A DNA stretch of 10,895 nucleotides. Origin: Jaaginema sp046541115 (GTDB lineage: Bacteria > Cyanobacteriota > Cyanobacteriia > Cyanobacteriales > Spirulinaceae). Position 1 is the stretch's first letter, and each line of letters opens with the position of its first letter. Under the pieces are notes generated by a model. It was not told the origin of the DNA and ran no database searches. It worked only from the letters and a program-made list of their open reading frames with translations. The stretch lies in assembly GCA_046541115.1 (NCBI GenBank), contig JBKHDX010000171.1, positions 1 through 10,895 on the forward strand. Direction: 5' to 3'. The translations under genes were made by a program, and so were the position numbers. Shown here piece after piece: positions 5,717 to 10,895 of this stretch.

Positions 5717-5795
5717 ATACAGTATTTCCCCAGAAGCACTCCGCGATTTGGATGAAATTTCTGATTATCTTGCTCAATTTAGTATCGAAATTTAG
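5709..5795 (+). pseudogene. parE: ParE toxin remnant, first 28 codons
   Basis: From the GTG at 5709, overlapping the parD stop, the frame reads VNKYSISPEALRDLDEISDY then LAQFSIEI and stops at TAG (5793-5795). K-Y-x-I-S-P-x-A-x-x-D-L-D-E-I-x-D-Y is the classic start of ParE/RelE-fold toxins, which are about 95-100 residues. The remaining two-thirds, including the C-terminal strands, are not found in any frame of the following 150 nt, so the loss is a deletion or replacement rather than a simple frameshift. Confidence 0.8.
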
Positions 5796-5914
5796 AAGCA
5801 GTATTTATTGATAATGAAGATTAGTATTCGGAAATTATCTTCTATGCTGCATCAAGCGAAAAAGATTATCAATGTTTGTTAGATAGCGCGATCGCGTTTC
5901 TTGAGATAACTTGA
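5783..5914 (+). pseudogene. Decayed reading frame of unknown origin
   Basis: Right after the ParE homology ends, a different frame reads YRNLEAVFIDNED, an in-frame TAG (5822-5824), then YSEIIFYAASSEKDYQCLLD and SAIAFLEIT before TGA (5912-5914). The composition looks protein-like, and a single TAG interrupts it, as expected for the C-terminus of a degraded gene joined to the parE fragment. I do not recognise the family. It contains a HIP1 octamer near 5888. It could also be chance coding in AT-rich DNA. Confidence 0.35.
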
Positions 5915-5945
5915 TAATGAAGTGAAGTAGGACGTGCATTAGTCA

Positions 5946-5978
5946 AAAACCCCGGTTTTTTGGAAAAACCGGGGTTTT
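5946..5978. terminator. Bidirectional intrinsic terminator between the parD region and topA
   Basis: A perfect 15-bp stem (5946-5960 with 5964-5978, core ACCCCGG/CCGGGGT) has a 3-nt loop and A/T tracts on both flanks, so it can terminate in both directions. It lies 19 nt after the topA stop on the minus strand and also closes the plus-strand accessory genes. Confidence 0.85.
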
Positions 5979-5996
5979 AAAGCCACAAACGTTAAC

Positions 5997-8624
5997 TTAA
6001 GACTTAGAAGACTTCTTCGCCGTGGTCTTCTTCGTCGAAGACTTGCGCTTGCTGGTGGTTTTCTTCTTCGTCGATTTCGAGGCCGCTTTATCGGCTAACA
6101 ACTTCACCGCTTGTTCGAGGGTGATACTTTCGACAGTTTCCCCTTCAGGAATGCCCACATTCGTTTTCTGGTGCTTAATGTATTTACCGTAGGGGCCTTC
6201 GTAAATATTAATCGGTTCGTTGTCCTCTGGATGTGCGCCCAACTCCCGCAACGGCGTTTTCGCCTTGCGACCGCCACCCCGACCGCCTTTCGGTTGGGCC
6301 AGCAACTCCAAAGCCCGGTCTAAACCAATGGTTAAAACATCATCGGGGGCTTTAATCGAGCGATAATCTTTACCCGCTTTACCTTGGTCGTGGACGACAT
6401 AGGGGCCGAAGCGTCCCACATTGGCTTTGATAGCTGCGCCTGTCTCCGGGTGCGTCCCCAGTTTGCGGGGGAGAGAGAGTAACCCCAAAGCCATGTCGAG
6501 GGTAACATCTTCAAGTTTCACGCCCTTGGGTAACGAAACCCGCTTCGGTTTGGGGTTGTCGTCGGTTTTGTCTCCCAGTTGCACATAGGGGCCATAAGTC
6601 CCGGTGAGGGCGTAAATTGGTTCTCCGGTATCGGGATGTAAGCCCAATTTATCCGGCCCCTCGACTTTTTGGCGAATCAAGTTTTGTACTTGTTCGGGGC
6701 TGAGGTCGGAGGGAGTTAAATCGGCAGGAATAGAGGCGGTAATCGTTTCTTCGCCTTGAGTCACCTCAATATAGGGGCCAAATTTACCGATTTTGACCTT
6801 AGCATCTAGATTGGCGAGAGAGACGGATTTGGCGTTACTGGGATCAATTTCGTTTTCGCGGGTCTTGACTTGGGTTTCTAAGCCGTCATCGCCGAGATAG
6901 AAGTCTTTGAGATAAGGAATCCACTGCACTTCCCCCGTGGCAATTTCATCGAGGGTTTGCTCCATTTTGGAGGTAAAGCTGGTATCTACAAGGTCGGGGA
7001 AATGCTCTTCGAGGAGACTGGCGACAGCAAAGGCGGTAAAACTGGGAACCAGGGCTTTACCGCGCATTTGGGCGTAGCCGCGATCCATAATCGTACCGAT
7101 AATGCTGGCATAGGTACTCGGCCGACCCACCCCTTCGCTTTCGAGGGTTTTCACCAAGGAAGCCTCGGTGTACCGGGCAGGAGGTTGGGTTTCATGCTCG
7201 ATGGGGTCGAGTTGGGTACATTTAGGGGTGTCGCCCACTTTGAGGGCGGGTAAGACCACTTCCTGGTTCTCTAAGGCGGCTTCGGGGTCGTCGGAACCTT
7301 CAACATAAGCCCGGAAGAAGCCAGGGAAGTCGATGCGCTTGCCATAAGACCGAAATCCGGCATCTTCTACATCAATCTGGACGGTGATTTGCGTTAAGCG
7401 AGCGTCGGCCATTTGACAGGCGACGGTGCGCTTCCAAATGAGGTCATAGAGGGCTAATTCGCGACCGGATAGGGGGGTTTGTTGGGGAGTGCGGAAGGTT
7501 TCCCCGGCCGGACGAATGGCTTCGTGGGCTTCTTGTGCGCCTTTGCTTTTGGTGGTGTATTGCTTGGGTTTGGGGCTGAGGAATTCTTTGCCGTACTTAT
7601 GCTCGACGCAGCGACGGGCGGCGGTTACGGCTTGGTCGGACAGGTGTACCGAGTCCGTCCGCATATAGGTAATGTAGCCTTCTTCATAAAGCTTTTGCGC
7701 CGTTCGCATGGTGTCCCTGGCGGAGATGCCGAGTTTGCGGTTGGCTTCTTGTTGCAGGGTTGAGGTGGTGAAGGGGGGCGCAGGACGGCGGGTGGTGGGG
7801 CGTTCTTCGGTGTTGGTGACAGTCCAGGTTTTGTCAAAGATGCGATCGCGCAATGCCACCGCTTCTGCTTCGTTCAACAATACCACATCGCGACCTTGGG
7901 CGATTTTCCCGGTATTGGCATCAAAATCGCTCCCGGTTGCCAGTTTTTTGCCCCCTAGGGTCACTAATTTGGCTTCAAAGGGAGATTTCTTCTGTTTGAG
8001 GATTGCTTTTAAGTCCCAATACCCCCCGGATAGGAACGCTCTACGCTCTCTTTCTCGGAGTACCAGCAAGCGCACGGCCACCGACTGCACCCGTCCGGCA
8101 GAAAGGCCGCGGGCGATTTTCTTCCACAGCAAAGGCGAGAGGGTGTAACCGACTAAACGGTCGAGAATGCGGCGGGTTTCTTGGGCGTGAACGAGATTTT
8201 CGTTGATATTACGGCAATTTTCCAACGCCCGCGCGATCGCTTCTGGGGTAATTTCATGAAAGACCATGCGCTTCATCGGCACTTTCGGCTTGAGAATTTC
8301 TTTCAAGTGCCAGCTAATGCTTTCACCTTCGCGGTCTTCGTCTGTTGCCAGAATCAACTCATCGGCGGCTTTGAGGGCTTCTTTGAGTTCCTTAACGACT
8401 TGCTTTTTACTCTTGGGAATGACATAAAGCGGCTCAAAGTGGTCGCGGACATTTACGCCCAACTGCGCCCAATCTTTGCCTTTATGGGCGGCGGGAATTT
8501 CATCGGCAGAGGAAGGTAAGTCGCGCACATGACCCATGGAGGCTTCGACGCGATAACCGTTGGGAAGATAATTCCGAATGGTGCGGGCTTTAGTAGGAGA
8601 TTCAACAATAACCAGAGTGGACAT
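5997..8624 (-). CDS. topA: DNA topoisomerase I (type IA)
   Basis: The 875-residue enzyme relaxes negatively supercoiled DNA by a 5'-phosphotyrosine intermediate. The Toprim domain shows E8 in VIVESPTKA and the Mg-binding D95-x-D97-x-E99 in TDEDREGE. RGLSAGRVQSVA (172-183) is a conserved DNA-binding segment, and Y320 in EGYITYMRTDS is the catalytic tyrosine. SEGVGRPSTYASIIGTI is also conserved in the family. The C-terminus lacks Cys4 zinc fingers and instead carries repeated topoisomerase C-terminal units marked by KFGPYIEV, TYGPYVQLGD, RFGPYVV and PYGKYIKH, then a Lys/Ser/Thr-rich basic tail of about 28 residues. This repeat type is usual in cyanobacteria. The ATG at 8624 gives the normal N-terminus. 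The gene is complete and monocistronic here. Confidence 0.97.
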   Translation of the reverse strand: MSTLVIVESPTKARTIRNYLPNGYRVEASMGHVRDLPSSADEIPAAHKGKDWAQLGVNVRDHFEPLYVIPKSKKQVVKELKEALKAADELILATDEDREGESISWHLKEILKPKVPMKRMVFHEITPEAIARALENCRNINENLVHAQETRRILDRLVGYTLSPLLWKKIARGLSAGRVQSVAVRLLVLRERERRAFLSGGYWDLKAILKQKKSPFEAKLVTLGGKKLATGSDFDANTGKIAQGRDVVLLNEAEAVALRDRIFDKTWTVTNTEERPTTRRPAPPFTTSTLQQEANRKLGISARDTMRTAQKLYEEGYITYMRTDSVHLSDQAVTAARRCVEHKYGKEFLSPKPKQYTTKSKGAQEAHEAIRPAGETFRTPQQTPLSGRELALYDLIWKRTVACQMADARLTQITVQIDVEDAGFRSYGKRIDFPGFFRAYVEGSDDPEAALENQEVVLPALKVGDTPKCTQLDPIEHETQPPARYTEASLVKTLESEGVGRPSTYASIIGTIMDRGYAQMRGKALVPSFTAFAVASLLEEHFPDLVDTSFTSKMEQTLDEIATGEVQWIPYLKDFYLGDDGLETQVKTRENEIDPSNAKSVSLANLDAKVKIGKFGPYIEVTQGEETITASIPADLTPSDLSPEQVQNLIRQKVEGPDKLGLHPDTGEPIYALTGTYGPYVQLGDKTDDNPKPKRVSLPKGVKLEDVTLDMALGLLSLPRKLGTHPETGAAIKANVGRFGPYVVHDQGKAGKDYRSIKAPDDVLTIGLDRALELLAQPKGGRGGGRKAKTPLRELGAHPEDNEPINIYEGPYGKYIKHQKTNVGIPEGETVESITLEQAVKLLADKAASKSTKKKTTSKRKSSTKKTTAKKSSKS

Positions 8625-8887
8625 AAGGGATTTTAGAAATTTCCGCTAAAAATTCGTGATTTTTGGAGAAAGACGGCCTTATCGTTTTAACAAGGGGGCG
8701 TTTGTACGATCCGGGACTAACACTAACACCAGAGGCTCGACCGGAGCGATCGCGCCGTTACTTCTATCTATAGCAGTTATCAGTCAACAGTTATCGCCTC
8801 ATCCGGGTTGGAGGTTAGCCGAATGTGTAAGCTCTATCCCTTGTCCCGTGAGAGATTGGGTGATTTTTTGTTTTCTTCTAAGACGAC

Positions 8888-8917
8888 ATGAAACTGTCAA
8901 CTTACGCACTCTATAAT
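8888..8917 (+). promoter_or_regulatory. Candidate ndhB promoter
   Basis: A consensus TATAAT (8912-8917) is preceded 18 nt upstream by ATGAAA (8888-8893), which matches the -35 consensus at 4 of 6 positions. It points at ndhB and would give a leader of about 200 nt. The tandem repeats would lie within that leader. Confidence 0.4.
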
Positions 8918-8951
8918 CAAAACCTAGCTCAAGAATGAGTTTGCGACAAAT

Positions 8952-9006
8952 GGTTGTTGGTTATTGGTTATTGATTATTGGTAACGGGTCACGGGTAACG
9001 GGTCAC
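8952..9006. repeat. Short tandem repeats upstream of ndhB
   Basis: GGTTATTG-like heptamers are repeated about three times (8952-8980). They are followed by two exact copies of GGTAACGGGTCAC at 8980-8992 and 8994-9006 (period 14). Such short intergenic tandem repeats are common in filamentous cyanobacteria. Confidence 0.7.
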
Positions 9007-9120
9007 TGCCTCTCAATTGTTGTTGACTGTTCCTAGAAGCGGGTTGCGAGGTAGTATCTTAAGATGTAAAGGTTTTTAAATTAAGATTTCATAAACCGGA
9101 TTGTAGCGGTCTAACATTCT

Positions 9121-10695
9121 ATGGATTTTTCGAGCAATATAGCAACACAGCTTAATGCTGGCGCGATTTTGCCAGAAGGAATCGTGGTAGTCACGATTCT
9201 TTTGGTGTTAATTGGGGATTTAATCGCGGGGAAAAGTTCAGCCCGATGGTTGCCTTATCTCGCGATCGCGGGACTCCTCGCTTCTGTGGCTGCATTGTGG
9301 TTGAAATGGGACGCAACGGAAAGTTTAGCGTTTCTGAAAGGATTCAACGGCGATGACCTCAGCATTGCCTTTAGGGGGATTGTCGCCCTTTCTGCTGCCG
9401 TTACTATCTTGATGTCGGTGCGGTATGTCGAACAGTCAGGCACTTCTTTGGCCGAATTTATCGCCATTTTACTCTCGGCCACCCTCGGCGGGATGTTTTT
9501 GTCTGGGGCTAACGATTTGGTGATGATTTTCGTGGCTTTGGAGACATTGAGTATTTCCTCGTATCTCCTCACGGGCTACACCAAACGGGACCCTCGTTCC
9601 AATGAAGCGGCGTTGAAATATTTATTGATTGGGGCGGCCAGTTCGGCGATTTTCCTGTATGGCGTGTCTTTGCTGTACGGCTTGTCCGGCGGTCAAACCA
9701 ACCTCGATGGTATTGCGACAGCGTTAGCTAATAGCGATGGGGGAGAATCTCTAGGACTCGCGATCGCCTTGGTATTCGCGATCGCCGGGATTTCTTTTAA
9801 AATCTCCGCCGTCCCCTTCCACCAATGGACTCCTGACGTTTACGAAGGTTCGCCGACTCCGGTTGTTGCTTTCCTCTCTGTCGGTTCCAAAGCGGCTGGA
9901 TTCGCCTTAGCCATTCGTCTCCTCGTCACCGCCTTTGGTGCAGTCAGCGAAGAATGGCACTTCATCTTCACCGCTTTAGCCATCCTCAGCATGATTTTAG
10001 GGAACGTGGTGGCTTTAGCCCAAACCAGCATGAAACGGATGCTGGCTTACTCCTCCATCGGTCAAGCGGGCTTTGTCATGATTGGCTTTATCGCTGGAAC
10101 CGATGCAGGTTACTCCAGCATGATTTTCTATCTGTTGGTTTACCTATTTATGAACTTGGGCGCATTTACTTGCGTGATTTTGTTCTCTTTGCAAACCGGA
10201 ACCGACCAAATCAGCGAATATTCTGGCTTGTATCAAAAAGACCCCTTGTTAACCCTGGGTTTGAGCCTGTGCTTGCTGTCTCTCGGCGGTATTCCTCCCC
10301 TAGCGGGCTTCTTCGGTAAAATTTACCTATTCTGGGCGGGTTGGCAAGCGGGCTTATACGGCTTAGTTTTGTTGGCCTTGGTGACCAGTGTGGTGTCTAT
10401 TTACTACTACATCCGCGTGGTCAAGATGATGGTGGTCAAAGAACCCCAAGAAATGTCCGAGACGGTGCAAAACTACCCAGAAGTCCGTTGGTCGTTACCG
10501 GGAATGCGTCCTTTACAAGTGGGGATTGTGCTTTCCTTGGTGGCTACGACGTTAGCGGGGATTTTATCCAATCCGTTATTTACCTTTGCCAATAATGCGG
10601 TGACGCGATCGCCGATTTTGCAGTCAGCCAAACTGACACAACCGATCGCAGAAGCGGGAATTGCTGAAACCTCGGATCGTCAGATTGTGCAGTAG
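9121..10695 (+). CDS. ndhB: NAD(P)H-quinone oxidoreductase subunit 2 (NDH-1 subunit N)
   Basis: The 524-residue protein is the NdhB proton-pumping antiporter-like subunit of the thylakoid NDH-1 complex, which serves respiration, cyclic electron flow and CO2 uptake. It is highly hydrophobic with about 14 membrane segments. Conserved family stretches include LVMIFVALETLSISSYLLTGY, with the helix glutamate, EAALKYLLIGAASSA, with the key lysine, FKISAVPFHQWTPDVYEGSP and FLSVGSKAAGFA, with the second lysine. LAYSSIGQAGFVMIGF and LGGIPPLAGFFGKIYLF follow. The length matches cyanobacterial NdhB. The ATG has no strong Shine-Dalgarno sequence. The end is a soluble tail after the last helix, followed by a terminator. 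Single gene, apparently its own transcription unit. Confidence 0.97.
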   Translation: MDFSSNIATQLNAGAILPEGIVVVTILLVLIGDLIAGKSSARWLPYLAIAGLLASVAALWLKWDATESLAFLKGFNGDDLSIAFRGIVALSAAVTILMSVRYVEQSGTSLAEFIAILLSATLGGMFLSGANDLVMIFVALETLSISSYLLTGYTKRDPRSNEAALKYLLIGAASSAIFLYGVSLLYGLSGGQTNLDGIATALANSDGGESLGLAIALVFAIAGISFKISAVPFHQWTPDVYEGSPTPVVAFLSVGSKAAGFALAIRLLVTAFGAVSEEWHFIFTALAILSMILGNVVALAQTSMKRMLAYSSIGQAGFVMIGFIAGTDAGYSSMIFYLLVYLFMNLGAFTCVILFSLQTGTDQISEYSGLYQKDPLLTLGLSLCLLSLGGIPPLAGFFGKIYLFWAGWQAGLYGLVLLALVTSVVSIYYYIRVVKMMVVKEPQEMSETVQNYPEVRWSLPGMRPLQVGIVLSLVATTLAGILSNPLFTFANNAVTRSPILQSAKLTQPIAEAGIAETSDRQIVQ

Positions 10696-10760
10696 CTGAA
10701 AGCGATGGGAAACTCTACTCGCTGCGAGTGGGAAGAATAATCGCCCGTCCCTTTGGCTTT

Positions 10761-10780
10761 GGTCATTAGTCTTAATGACC
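10761..10780. repeat. Short perfect inverted repeat downstream of ndhB
   Basis: GGTCATTA (10761-10768) pairs perfectly with TAATGACC (10773-10780) around a 4-nt loop. No T-run follows, so it is more likely an RNA 3'-end stabilising hairpin or a protein-binding palindrome than a terminator. Confidence 0.45.
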
Positions 10781-10807
10781 CATAACAACTTATTGCTTTA
10801 TTTCATC

Positions 10808-10837
10808 CCCGTCTTTTGTAGGAAGATGGGTTTTTTT
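10808..10837 (+). terminator. Intrinsic terminator after ndhB
   Basis: CCCGTCTT (10808-10815) pairs with AAGATGGG (10823-10830), including one G-U pair, around a 7-nt loop. Seven T residues follow (10831-10837). It lies about 110 nt after the ndhB stop. Confidence 0.8.
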
Positions 10838-10895
10838 GCGGCAAGGGAGAGAGGGCAAGCGGGATAGACGGTATATTTAAACAGACTGAAAAAGG

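Larger units (their letters stand above)
8625..9120. other. Gene-free region between divergent topA and ndhB
   Basis: These 496 nt contain no convincing gene. An open frame at 8656-8916 gives an 86-residue product with no recognisable motif and an irregular composition. The region holds a HIP1 octamer near 8747, a duplicated CAGTTATC unit (about 8775-8797), a TATAAT-based promoter candidate, and short tandem repeats at 8952-9006. No tRNA or other structured RNA was recognised. The ndhB 5' leader is probably long. Confidence 0.6.

Noticed and set aside
7479..8148. Overlapping open frames on the plus strand opposite topA
   Set aside because: They mirror the conserved topA frame on the other strand and have low-complexity Gly/Phe/Arg composition; antisense shadows.
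8656..8916. 86-codon open frame between topA and ndhB
   Set aside because: No motif, no ribosome binding site, odd composition, and it overlaps short intergenic repeats; judged chance.
8951..9006. Possible CRISPR array
   Set aside because: Units are 7-14 nt without unique spacers of constant length; simple tandem repeats only.
10761..10780. Palindrome as the ndhB terminator
   Set aside because: It has no T-run; the hairpin at 10808-10837 is the better terminator.

Overview
The window looks like chromosomal DNA from a cyanobacterium. It encodes NdhB (NDH-1 subunit 2), a type I topoisomerase with the repeat-type C-terminus, and a PsbP-like lipoprotein. It also carries well over a dozen HIP1 octamers (GCGATCGC), far more than chance would give, including two overlapping copies at 1863-1876. 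The small antitoxin genes, the xisH remnant and the short intergenic repeats suggest a filamentous, Oscillatoriales-like genome, but the genus cannot be read from the sequence.

Layout: (1) 157-2687 is an ordinary block. A minus-strand M28 metallopeptidase is divergent from a plus-strand pair, a PsbP-like lipoprotein and a divergent PRPP-synthetase paralogue, whose stop and start codons overlap. (2) 2741-5914 is an accessory patch. It contains a lone PD-(D/E)XK nuclease-like protein, an ankyrin-repeat protein overlapping a ParD-like antitoxin that has no toxin, a truncated xisH, a complete antitoxin/Fic-Doc toxin pair, and a ParD antitoxin followed by a ParE gene that stops after 28 codons. 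(3) 5946-8624 is topA on the minus strand, ending at a strong bidirectional terminator. (4) 8625-9120 is gene-free with short tandem repeats and one plausible promoter. (5) 9121-10695 is ndhB, followed by a terminator.

The most unusual structure is a pair of diverged direct repeats of about 210 bp (2741-2950 and 5197-5405) that bracket most of the accessory patch. Both copies carry, at matching positions, a sigma-70-like promoter with an 18-nt spacer, an inverted repeat overlapping its -10 box, and an open reading frame that has stayed open despite many substitutions. They read as a dispersed, promoter-carrying element of unknown class.

The accessory patch looks like a site where toxin-antitoxin, nuclease and excision-factor genes have arrived and decayed between housekeeping genes. 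Of its modules, only the Fic/Doc pair appears complete; the parDE pair, the first parD and xisH are broken or orphaned.
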